A stretch of 6,105 nucleotides of DNA from JANNGC01 sp043757045 (GTDB lineage: Bacteria; Verrucomicrobiota; Verrucomicrobiia; Limisphaerales; SIBH01), in contig JAYVQC010000150.1 in the NCBI GenBank assembly GCA_043757045.1, forward strand, positions 1-6,105, given 5' to 3'. The notes beneath the pieces were generated by a model. The model worked only from the letters and a program-made list of their open reading frames with translations. It did not search any database and was not told the DNA's origin. Of this stretch, positions 1 to 6,105 are shown one piece after another (within the stretch, counting starts at the first letter, position 1; each line of letters starts with the position of its first letter). The position numbers and the translations under genes are program-made.

Positions 1-21
1 CGCGCGGCGACCAGCCGCGCG
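1..21. other. 8-bp hairpin at the window edge, possible terminator stem
   Basis: CGCGCGGC (1..8) and GCCGCGCG (14..21) are perfect reverse complements around a five-base loop (GACCA). It lies about 110 bases past the last stop codon of the cluster. On the minus strand the bases that would hold a T-run fall outside the window, so a terminator can be neither shown nor excluded. On the plus strand no T-run follows. Confidence 0.35.
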
Positions 22-51
22 GAACGGAGGAGGATGTGGAAAAGTTTCGGG

Positions 52-114
52 CGTTCCGTTCCAAACTAAGCTCCCTCCCATTCCGCCCGGCTGGTAGCCC
101 GTTCCACCCGTTCC
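52..114. repeat. CGTTCC words downstream of the cluster
   Basis: CGTTCC occurs four times on the plus strand, at 52..57, 57..62, 100..105 and 109..114. A reverse-complement copy (GGAACG) lies at 21..26, so a 7-bp stem GGAACGG (21..27) with CCGTTCC (56..62) is possible. No gene is seen in the 131 bases past the last stop codon. The words could be simple low-complexity sequence or part of an intergenic repeat. Confidence 0.35.
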
Positions 115-131
115 GACTTCGGCGTTCGGGT

Positions 132-1070
132 TTAATTCCTCCGCGCGCGGTAGAAGCGGGTGGCGTTGGTCAGCGCGTCGGTGGCGGTGCGCGGACCGGG
201 GCTGAAGATGAGTCCGAAGTTGGTGAGCGTGGTCCAGGCGTTCGTGCCGGCCGCGGTGGCGCGCGACTCGACCGCGTAGCTGTAGCCGAGGAGGACATCC
301 ACGGTCAGGTGCAGGCGGTTGCTGGCGACGTGGACGTTGGTGATCACCACGGGCGGCAGGTAGGTGATGATGAGTTGCGGCGACTCGCCCGCGTCTTCCA
401 GTTCGCGCGAACCGAAACGGCGCGCGGTGAAGATGGATTTCTCCTCCTCGGTCTTGAGCATCCAGCCGAAATTCTGCGCGGGGTGATCGAGCCAGAGCTG
501 CACGTCGGTGATCAGGCCCGCGCCTTCAAAAAAATAATCGGCAATCCCGCCAATGCCGGTGCTGGCGCTGAAGCCGCCCGCGTAGTCCACGTCCTCCTGC
601 CCGCCGGGAATGGTCCACGCGTTCGTGCCCCACGAGGCGTGGGTCCAGGTAGCGTCACCAAGCTGCGCGGGAGCGCCCAGGCCGGGATACTGCGAATCTG
701 CCGGCAGGTTGGAGCCTTCGTTCCACGGGCGGAGCACGCGCCGGAGGGAAAAGAGCGAATCCGCATTGCCATCCACCGGCGTGCGCGTGACTGAGACCCG
801 CACTCCGATGTCAACGATGGTGGAGCCGGCGGGGACGGCGGCGGCGATGTCGAACTTCATCAACGCCCGGTTGGTGTTGCCGTTTTGGGTGAGGCCGGCG
901 GCGAGCCACGTCGCGCCGCCGAGACTGTTCGTGGGTTTCAACTCGATGAGCGTTGCGTCGGCGCTGGGAAAGAGCGTGACTTGATCCGCGCGGGCCAGGG
1001 CCAGCAGACCCAGAAAGCAACCGAGCCACGCGAAGTGCGTGGCCCGGCGTGGGAGAGAGGAAACGGTCAT
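132..1070 (-). CDS. Secreted DNRLRE-type beta protein with C-terminal FYRV domain
   Basis: This gene encodes 312 residues. A Sec signal peptide is visible: basic RR at 8-9, hydrophobic FAWLGCFLGLLALA (13-26), and a likely cut after ARA (26-28). Residues about 29-237 resemble DNRLRE-type extracellular domains: a tandem-stranded beta fold with TNSLGGATWLAAG (47-59), RALMKFDI (68-75), LRRVLRPWNEG (109-119), ATWTHASWGTNAW (140-152) and a closing ESPQLIITY (229-237). Residues about 242-309 form a second beta domain ending in TRFYRARR, like the N-terminal domain of the DUF1800 protein in this cluster. No catalytic motif is seen; a structural, adhesive or binding role is inferred. The ATG at 1070 is the only sensible start: it gives the signal peptide, and the open frame further upstream overlaps the DUF1501 gene. 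It begins 8 bases after the DUF1501 stop without a clear ribosome binding site, which suggests translational coupling. The domain name is a recognition by eye and less certain than the two neighbours. Confidence 0.85.
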   Translation of the reverse strand: MTVSSLPRRATHFAWLGCFLGLLALARADQVTLFPSADATLIELKPTNSLGGATWLAAGLTQNGNTNRALMKFDIAAAVPAGSTIVDIGVRVSVTRTPVDGNADSLFSLRRVLRPWNEGSNLPADSQYPGLGAPAQLGDATWTHASWGTNAWTIPGGQEDVDYAGGFSASTGIGGIADYFFEGAGLITDVQLWLDHPAQNFGWMLKTEEEKSIFTARRFGSRELEDAGESPQLIITYLPPVVITNVHVASNRLHLTVDVLLGYSYAVESRATAAGTNAWTTLTNFGLIFSPGPRTATDALTNATRFYRARRN

Positions 1071-1078
1071 GCCGTATT

Positions 1079-2740
1079 CTACAGGAATCCGACTTCCCCG
1101 CGAACAGCCGTGCCGTCCACCGAAGAAGTTCCGGCATTGAGCAGGCATTCGCCCGCCACCGCGTAGCCGGGGATGATGCGGTTGATCTGGGCCTGCGTCG
1201 CGCCGAGGTGCTTGCGGATGATTTCGCCGAGCACGGAGCGGAAGTCGGTGGTGCGCTTGAGATAGCTGCTGCTGACGCCGAACATGGAGCCGCTGGGGCC
1301 GGTGACCCACGGGATGGTGTCGGTGGGCGAGCAATTGAAGACGCCGGAGGGATTGCCCGCGCCGTAGCCTTTCACGCCGCCGCCCGCGACCCACATCACG
1401 TTGCCCTCGGCGTGGTCGGTGCCGAAGTCGGTGTTCTCGCGCGAGGTGCGGCCAAACTCGGAGAGCGTGACCACGACCATGTTGTCCCAGCTCGCCTGGC
1501 TCGCGTGGTTCGTGAAATATTTTCGCAGCGCATAAATGGACCAGCCGATGACGCGCTGAAGGTTGGCATGCGCGCCGACCACGGAGTTGCCCGCCGTGAC
1601 TTGGTTTTGATGCGTATCGAAGCCGCCGATTTCCGTGCCGGCAATGATCGCCGAGGTGTGGTTCAGCACCAGAGCGGCCGCCTTCAAGTTGTAGAAAAAA
1701 CTCTGATGGCTGGGATCGACGACATACTTGTTGCCGTTCGCCGAGGCGTCGGGCCGACGCCAGCCGCCATTCTTGTCGGCGCTGGTCGGGAAAAGGAAGT
1801 AGCCCTTGGCCGCGTCGCCGATGGAGCCGCCGGCGCCGTTGATCGGCACCCAAGTGTTGTCGCTATCGGTCTTGATGTCGTCCTGATAAGTGTTGCCCGC
1901 CTCGGTGAAGTTGATCGCGCCGAACTCCTGCAAGGTCGCCGAGAGGCTCTGGTATTGGTTGAAGAGCAGTTCGCGGTTTTGCTTGGCGGTGAAGGTATAG
2001 CTGTTGGCCTGCGCGATGGCGTTGGTGGACTTGCTGTTGCTGCCGGGCGAGGACACGGAAGGCACGCCGAAGACGTCGTAACGCTCGGGGTCGGTGAGGT
2101 TCGTGAGCGCCGCCGCCGAGCCGCGCAGAATGAGCGGGAGCGAGGATTGAATCGAGACGCCCGTCACGCCCTGCCCCGCGAGGCCGGACTCGATGATGGT
2201 GCGGTAGAAGATGCCGTCCTTGCTCAGGTTGTTGTTCGGGTTGCCGTTCTCCCAGTAATTTTGGGAGTCGAAGTGCGAGCGCGACTGTTTCGGATAGCCC
2301 ACACGGTGGACGAGCGCGAGGTCGCCCGCGTTATAAACGGGCGCGAGGAATTTCAGCGACGGATGCAGCGCGGCGAAGCCGTTGCCGAGGCGCACGCCGA
2401 ACGGATAGAAGCCGTAGGTGCTCGCGGCCCCGGCCTGCGGCGAGTCGCAGGCACCGGCGGTCGCGTAGTTCATCAACCCATCTTTGGGAATCTGAATATT
2501 CGGACGGCTCGTGGCGTAGGCCGAATCCTGGATCGGGATGACGGAGTTCAACGAGTCGTTCGCGCCGCGCAGCCAGATGAAGAGAACCTTCTTGCCGCTG
2601 CCGATGGTGCCCTCGGCCATCGCGCGCTTGAGGAAGCCGGGGACGTTGCAGACCGAAGCCAGGGCGGCCGCCATGCCGGCCTTGCCCGCGAGGCTCAGGA
2701 ACTCGCGGCGATTCGTGACGTTGAAGTGATGATGTTTCAT
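1079..2740 (-). CDS. Tat-exported DUF1501-family protein
   Basis: This gene encodes 553 residues. The N-terminus has a twin-arginine motif (NRREFL, 10-15), a moderately hydrophobic stretch (about 16-35) and a possible cut after AMA (40-42), which suggests export in a folded state. DUF1501 signatures follow in order: VLFIWLRGANDSLN (52-65), HPSLKFLAPVYNAGDLALV (126-144), RSHF (154-157), IGGFDTHQNQ (371-380), SEFGRTSREN (427-436), GTDHAEGN (440-447) and a C-terminal RIIPGYA (521-527). The family is placed, to my knowledge, in the alkaline phosphatase/sulfatase-like superfamily, so the Asp and His residues of GFDTH and GTDH are candidate metal ligands; no substrate is known. The frame stays open further upstream into the DUF1800 gene, but the Tat motif fixes the ATG at 2740. 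The gene starts 32 bases after the DUF1800 stop with no well-spaced Shine-Dalgarno, so co-transcription is likely. Length is normal for the family and no key motif is missing. Confidence 0.95.
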   Translation of the reverse strand: MKHHHFNVTNRREFLSLAGKAGMAAALASVCNVPGFLKRAMAEGTIGSGKKVLFIWLRGANDSLNSVIPIQDSAYATSRPNIQIPKDGLMNYATAGACDSPQAGAASTYGFYPFGVRLGNGFAALHPSLKFLAPVYNAGDLALVHRVGYPKQSRSHFDSQNYWENGNPNNNLSKDGIFYRTIIESGLAGQGVTGVSIQSSLPLILRGSAAALTNLTDPERYDVFGVPSVSSPGSNSKSTNAIAQANSYTFTAKQNRELLFNQYQSLSATLQEFGAINFTEAGNTYQDDIKTDSDNTWVPINGAGGSIGDAAKGYFLFPTSADKNGGWRRPDASANGNKYVVDPSHQSFFYNLKAAALVLNHTSAIIAGTEIGGFDTHQNQVTAGNSVVGAHANLQRVIGWSIYALRKYFTNHASQASWDNMVVVTLSEFGRTSRENTDFGTDHAEGNVMWVAGGGVKGYGAGNPSGVFNCSPTDTIPWVTGPSGSMFGVSSSYLKRTTDFRSVLGEIIRKHLGATQAQINRIIPGYAVAGECLLNAGTSSVDGTAVRGEVGFL

Positions 2741-2763
2741 AAGCGTGGTCGTTAAATGTCTGG

Positions 2764-2788
2764 TCCTGAAAATTACTGTTCCTGAAAA
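2764..2788 (-). repeat. Short direct repeat across the DUF1800 stop codon
   Basis: The nine-base word TTTTCAGGA (minus-strand reading) occurs at 2788..2780 and again at 2772..2764, 16 bases apart, with the TAA stop of the DUF1800 gene between them. The second copy places an AGGA in the short gap before the DUF1501 gene, but 23 bases from its ATG, which is too far for an ordinary ribosome binding site. It may be a chance or slippage duplication. Confidence 0.5.
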
Positions 2789-5700
2789 CGCGGCAGGGTG
2801 AGCAGCATCGCCACCATCGAACGCACGCGCAAATCGTAGGGCGAGCCAGTGTTGGTCAGGCCGGAGAAAGGCGACGCGCCGACGCCGTTGTCGTTCGTGT
2901 CGAGGAAGGCCATGGCCAGCGCGCGGTAGCCGTTCAAGTTGCCCGCGCCCTCGCCGGGGAAGAAGTTGGCGAGGAAGAAGTCCGCGACCGCGCCCGAGTT
3001 GTTCCAACTGCCGGCGGGCAGCTTCGCCTTCAACAGCGCCACGGGGTCGCTCAGGTTGAAGTTGCCGCCGCTGATGTTGTCGGCCTTGTTCGTGTCCGCC
3101 GTGGACATCAGGAACGTCTGGATGAAGCGCACGCGCTCGGCCAGCGTGCCGGAGCTGATCCACGGGGCGCCCGCTTCGGGGAAACCATCCGGCGCATCGC
3201 GGTCGAAGAGCATCATGGAACCCATGCGCGTGAGGGGCGCGGAACTGGCCGTGCGACTGCGCCCGCTGATCGAGTAACCGTCGGTGCGGCCCGTGGCCGG
3301 ATTGGTGGAGGACAAGGCGCGGACGGCACTGACCGCGAATTCCACCGGCGTCTTGACCTTCTGGAGCGAGCCGCCGTGGCTGCGGAACAGATCGGAGTTG
3401 AAGATCACGTTCAGCACGTTGCGGATGTTGCCCTTGCGTCCATCACCGGCGGGCGTGTTCCAAGCCACCATGCACTGGCGGACGAGTTCCGCCTCGGCCG
3501 AGCGGTTCGGGTTCGTGTAATCGTAAAAGGCGGATTCGGGCGAGCCAGGCAGGGTGTTCGGGTTCGGGAACCCTTCATGCACGAACAGTCGGCAAAGTTT
3601 CACGCTGAGGTATTCCATGGTGAACGGCAGGTTCGCGATGGACGCGGTAATGTCATAGCCGTCCGCGATACCGTTGGTGCCCGTGCGTCCGCCGGGGATG
3701 ACGAGGCGATACGGCGTGCCGGCCCACGGCGGGCCGAAGCGCGCGGGCACGGTCTTCGACTGGCCGCTGGCGTAAGGATAGGCCGCGCTGCCCAGCGGCC
3801 TGGGATTTGTCTGCGGGGCGTTGGTGTCCCAGTTTGACCAGATAGGCGCGCGGTTCGTGCCGTGGCTGGTGGGTTTGTAGTTGAACGTCCAGACGCCAAT
3901 CCGGTTCGAGTCACCCGAGGTGCCGTTGCCTGGATAAAAGCCTATGCGCTCGGACTTGGTGGCGTGCGGGTTGTCGATGTTGACAGCATCCACGATTTCC
4001 ACCGACCAACCGGTCCAGGCGCGGGACATGGCCACGATGTCGAGCTGGTCATACCCGTTGTCCACGCCCATGCAGAACAGCTCCATGATTTCACGGGCGT
4101 AATTTTCATTGGCGATGTTGGCCCCGTTGCCGCGGCTGTCCACGGAGTCGAGATAGACAATTTCCGCCGGGCTTTCGACGTGGATTTTCAGCAGGTCGTA
4201 GAAGTTGCAGTTCGGGTTGAGCAAGGCGGCCTGCCACTTCACGCGCTCGCGGTATTCCCAGTCGGTGGCGAAGATGTCCATCAGGTTGCCGTCGTCGTAA
4301 AAGCGGTCGAAGTAATCCGCGCTCTTCGAGTGCTGGGTCACGAAATGGTTCTCGAGGAATTGCAGCAGCACCTCGATCAACTGGCGCTTGGCGCTCACGG
4401 CGTTCAGCACATGGTAGGCGCGCAGGTCGTGCAGGTTCGCGCCGCCCACGGTGTTCACGGTGATGCTGCCGTCCTCGATGCTGGGGTTCCAGATGTTCTC
4501 CAGACGGCGGCGGATGTTGCCCGCCGTGCTGCCCGGCTCATTGGCCTGGACGATGGTGTTGCCGGGATTGGCACCTGAGAGTCGGACGGTCAGCGTGCGG
4601 CTGCGCGTAGGCGGCAGATACCAGAAGCTCACGGTGTAGGTGAGGTTGTTGCTGATGCTCGTGTTGTTGGTCTGAAAGATGGAATCGCCGTTGCCCGCGC
4701 CGCCGCCAGTCGCGACTATTTTCAAGCTGCCCGCGCCCGAACGGGAGTAGATGCTACTGATGAAGGAGTTGGTGAAATCCGCCGTGCTGTTCCAGTTCGT
4801 AGCCCCGAGCGGCGTTTCAAAATCACCATTGCGAATCAAATTCGGACCCGCTTCAGGTACGCTGCCGGAGACGATTTTCACGTCGTCAATGTAAGCCTCA
4901 CCCGCGCCGGAGAGGTAAATGTAGAAGGCGTTGTTCGCGCCCGCCGTGCCGGTGGCGGTGGCATAAATCCACTCCGGGGCCGGCGGCACAGGACTGGCCA
5001 CGGCCACGATGCCGCTGCCGCTCAGACGCATCTTGATGTTCCCCGAAGTGGGCGTGGAGAGGTACCAGAAACTCAACGTGCCGCGCGTGGTCGAGTTGTC
5101 GAAGCGGAACCAGAGATTGGACATGTTCTGCTGCAAATGCCCCGCGCCGGTCACGCCATTCGCCGTCACCAAGTGCAGGCTGTAGCTGCCCGAATGCGCA
5201 AGGCTGTTGGTCACGGTCGAGTTGATCGCGTTCGCAGCGACGGTCCACGGGAAGAACGCGCCGGTTTCAAAATCCCCGTTGACCAGCACGTTCGTGCTCG
5301 CGCTGAACAGCGTCTGCACGTTGCTCGTCACGTTCGTGATGCTCCCGTTGATGTTCGTGGTGTAGTTGGTCACGAAGTAGTTCGTCAGCGGCACCAGCGA
5401 AATGTCGTCGAGGTAGGCGTCGCCCGCCGCCGCGAGGTAGGTGTAGAGGTTCGATTGCGAGAAGAAGCCCGTGAAACTCGCGAACCGCCATTCCGGCAGG
5501 CCCGAGGGCGGCACGCCGTTCGTGGTCTGCGAGACGTAGAAGTCATGCGTCTCGGTGAGCGCCTCAGGGGCGAGTTGCTCATTGATGTAAGCCTGCGGTC
5601 CCATCGTCCGCACGCGCACCAGCTCGTCCGGCGTCGGGCCGTAGGCCAGGCGGTTGAGCAAATTCACCGAGAGCAGATCGTTGCTGCTCATGGGCGCGGC

Positions 5701-5961
5701 CTCGACGCGGTAAAAACGCGCCGCCGATCCGCTGACGCCGCGGTAAAGAAAATTGCTGATCGTGCCGGCGACGGGCGTCAGTGGCTGGCTCAAGTCTGTG
5801 CCGCTCAGGACCGTGTAATTCGAGATGGCCGGCGCGGGCGTGAACTGAAACGACTTGTTGGAGTTCAAGACCGTGAGGTTGTAAATGAGCGGAGGCGTGT
5901 CGGCGGCGAGCGCGGGCAGCAGCGAGAGCACGACAGCTGAGAGCGCAATGAGTCGTTTCAT
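2773..5961 (-). CDS. Exported DUF1800-family protein with two jelly-roll-like insert units
   Basis: This gene encodes 1062 residues with a Sec signal peptide (MKRLIALSAVVLSLLPALA, cut near residue 19-20). Residues about 27-88 form a small beta domain ending in ARFYRV. The DUF1800 core begins at about 96-135 (LLNRLAYGPTPDEL), is interrupted at about 156-482 by two jelly-roll-like units, and resumes with family signatures: SPAEIVYLD (597-605), ANENYAREIMELF (617-629), SRAWTGW (646-652), SVKLCRLFVHEGF (786-798), NSDLFRSHGG (855-864), LFDRDAPDGFPE (918-929), and the C-terminal PRFQEQ. DUF1800 has no assigned reaction; it is usually encoded beside DUF1501, as here. The protein is about twice the usual family length, mainly because of the insert. 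The ATG at 5961 is chosen because a clean signal peptide follows at once. An AGGA lies 12 bases upstream. The frame is intact with no sign of decay. Family assignment is firm; export is well supported; function is unknown. Confidence 0.93.
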   Translation of the reverse strand: MKRLIALSAVVLSLLPALAADTPPLIYNLTVLNSNKSFQFTPAPAISNYTVLSGTDLSQPLTPVAGTISNFLYRGVSGSAARFYRVEAAPMSSNDLLSVNLLNRLAYGPTPDELVRVRTMGPQAYINEQLAPEALTETHDFYVSQTTNGVPPSGLPEWRFASFTGFFSQSNLYTYLAAAGDAYLDDISLVPLTNYFVTNYTTNINGSITNVTSNVQTLFSASTNVLVNGDFETGAFFPWTVAANAINSTVTNSLAHSGSYSLHLVTANGVTGAGHLQQNMSNLWFRFDNSTTRGTLSFWYLSTPTSGNIKMRLSGSGIVAVASPVPPAPEWIYATATGTAGANNAFYIYLSGAGEAYIDDVKIVSGSVPEAGPNLIRNGDFETPLGATNWNSTADFTNSFISSIYSRSGAGSLKIVATGGGAGNGDSIFQTNNTSISNNLTYTVSFWYLPPTRSRTLTVRLSGANPGNTIVQANEPGSTAGNIRRRLENIWNPSIEDGSITVNTVGGANLHDLRAYHVLNAVSAKRQLIEVLLQFLENHFVTQHSKSADYFDRFYDDGNLMDIFATDWEYRERVKWQAALLNPNCNFYDLLKIHVESPAEIVYLDSVDSRGNGANIANENYAREIMELFCMGVDNGYDQLDIVAMSRAWTGWSVEIVDAVNIDNPHATKSERIGFYPGNGTSGDSNRIGVWTFNYKPTSHGTNRAPIWSNWDTNAPQTNPRPLGSAAYPYASGQSKTVPARFGPPWAGTPYRLVIPGGRTGTNGIADGYDITASIANLPFTMEYLSVKLCRLFVHEGFPNPNTLPGSPESAFYDYTNPNRSAEAELVRQCMVAWNTPAGDGRKGNIRNVLNVIFNSDLFRSHGGSLQKVKTPVEFAVSAVRALSSTNPATGRTDGYSISGRSRTASSAPLTRMGSMMLFDRDAPDGFPEAGAPWISSGTLAERVRFIQTFLMSTADTNKADNISGGNFNLSDPVALLKAKLPAGSWNNSGAVADFFLANFFPGEGAGNLNGYRALAMAFLDTNDNGVGASPFSGLTNTGSPYDLRVRSMVAMLLTLPRFQEQ
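4516..4977 (-). repeat. Jelly-roll-like tandem unit B within the DUF1800 gene
   Basis: This covers residues 329-482 of the DUF1800 protein. It repeats the order of unit A: the tail PEWIYATATG with YLSGAGEAYIDDVKIV, then a head with LIRNGDFET, SGAGSLKIV, TYTVSFWYL and LTVRLSGA. The linker between tail and head is shorter than in unit A. After the head the DUF1800 core resumes (RRRLENIW). DNA similarity persists in places, for instance the TTTCAAAATC words at 5265..5274 and 4815..4824, but most of the resemblance is now at protein level, so the duplication is not recent. Confidence 0.75.
4978..5496 (-). repeat. Jelly-roll-like tandem unit A within the DUF1800 gene
   Basis: This covers residues 156-328 of the DUF1800 protein. 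It starts with a domain tail (PEWRFASFTG then YLAAAGDAYLDDISLV), passes through an Asn/Thr-rich linker (about 194-222), and continues with a domain head (LVNGDFET, SGSYSLHLV, GTLSFWY, MRLSGSG). It aligns by eye over its whole length with unit B that follows directly. The beta-rich pattern with NGDFE and YIDD-type motifs resembles carbohydrate-binding-module-like jelly rolls; actual ligand binding is inference. Confidence 0.75.
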
Positions 5962-6105
5962 AAAGTTTAGGAGTCCTGGTTCGCGCCCAAGCTATCATCG
6001 TGGATGGCCTGTTCAAGCGTTGTCATGAGACGATGGCGTGTCGGAAATTGTTTCCCGCCGGGTGTGATTAGAAGTGGCGGTCAAGGTGGTGGAAAAAGTG
6101 TGACA
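5962..6105 (-). promoter_or_regulatory. Upstream leader of the three-gene cluster
   Basis: These 144 bases lie ahead of the first gene and run to the window edge, so any promoter of the cluster should start here or just beyond. TTGACC and TTGAAC words occur on the minus strand, but neither has a good -10 box at 16-18 bases. GTGTGA occurs twice on the plus strand (6062..6067 and 6098..6103). I see no gene, riboswitch or convincing operator here. Confidence 0.35.
5974..5977 (-). promoter_or_regulatory. Possible ribosome binding site of the DUF1800 gene
   Basis: The minus strand reads AGGA here, 12 bases before the ATG at 5961. The spacing is on the long side and the match is short. It sits inside a small palindromic word (AGGACTCCT on the minus strand). 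The other two genes lack even this much. Confidence 0.35.

Noticed and set aside
36..794. A 252-residue plus-strand open frame antisense to the DNRLRE-type gene.
   Set aside because: Its composition is low-complexity and Arg/Gly/Ala-rich with no motif. The minus-strand frame has a signal peptide and coherent beta domains.
1014..1025. A lipoprotein-like LGC around residues 16-18 of the DNRLRE-type protein.
   Set aside because: The cysteine is preceded by W-L-G and sits in the middle of the hydrophobic stretch, and a standard ARA cut site follows. This is not a convincing lipobox.
1071..1853. Open upstream extension of the DNRLRE-type frame into the DUF1501 gene.
   Set aside because: The extension is Arg-rich and domain-free. 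A clear signal peptide begins at the ATG at 1070.
1049..2755. A 568-residue plus-strand open frame antisense to the DUF1501 gene.
   Set aside because: Its translation is Arg/Ala/Gly/Val-rich with no recognisable domain, while the opposite strand encodes a complete DUF1501 protein with all motifs. It is a shadow of GC-rich codon use.
2741..3163. Open upstream extension of the DUF1501 frame into the DUF1800 gene.
   Set aside because: The extension would bury the Tat motif far inside the protein and overlaps a conserved part of DUF1800 in another frame.
3862..4578. Plus-strand open frames across the DUF1800 gene, such as this 238-residue one.
   Set aside because: They mirror the DUF1800 coding sequence, have His/Val/Ala-rich translations and show no family signature.
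5962..6105. Sigma-70-like promoter built on TTGACC or TTGAAC words in the leader.
   Set aside because: Neither word has an acceptable -10 box at the right spacing, so calling a specific promoter would be guesswork.
1..6105. A defence, CRISPR or mobile-element system.
   Set aside because: There are no regularly spaced repeats, no transposase, integrase, nuclease or helicase signatures, and no flanking terminal inverted repeats in the window.

Overview
The window holds one compact, leftward-reading (minus-strand) cluster of three genes for exported proteins. In transcription order they are a very long DUF1800-family protein (2773..5961), a DUF1501-family protein with a twin-arginine signal (1079..2740), and a small DNRLRE-type secreted protein (132..1070). 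All three sit on one strand with gaps of 32 and 8 bases, so an operon is the simplest reading. I see no RNA genes, CRISPR arrays, transposases or integrase genes. The plus strand carries long open frames, but these are GC-driven shadows of the minus-strand genes.

The sequence is GC-rich. The gene content suggests Verrucomicrobiota (a Pedosphaera/Limisphaerales-like lineage) or a close PVC-group relative. DUF1800 next to DUF1501 is a common pair in environmental Gram-negative genomes. The particular DUF1800 subtype (PEW...YIDD repeats, SVKLCRLFVHEGF, NSDLFRSHGG, C-terminal PRFQEQ) and the domains ending in ARFYRV/TRFYRA are, as I recall them, typical of Verrucomicrobia. This taxonomic call is inference from protein style, not a database match.

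Layout: 5962..6105 is the upstream leader of the cluster, with no convincing promoter and one possible weak ribosome binding site. 2773..5961 encodes a 1062-residue protein with a Sec signal peptide, an FYRV-type beta domain, and a DUF1800 core split by two tandem, apparently circularly permuted jelly-roll-like units. 1079..2740 encodes a 553-residue Tat-exported DUF1501 protein with GFDTH, SEFGR and GTDH motifs. 132..1070 encodes a 312-residue Sec-exported protein with a DNRLRE-type beta domain and a C-terminal FYRV domain. 1..131 is downstream non-coding sequence with repeated CGTTCC words and an 8-bp hairpin at the window edge.

How they work together is not established for these families. 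The shared FYRV domain, the carbohydrate-binding-like units and the two export routes (Sec and Tat) fit a cell-envelope or extracellular assembly that handles a polymer or a surface layer. That is a hypothesis. The most distinctive feature is the permuted tandem duplication inside the DUF1800 protein.
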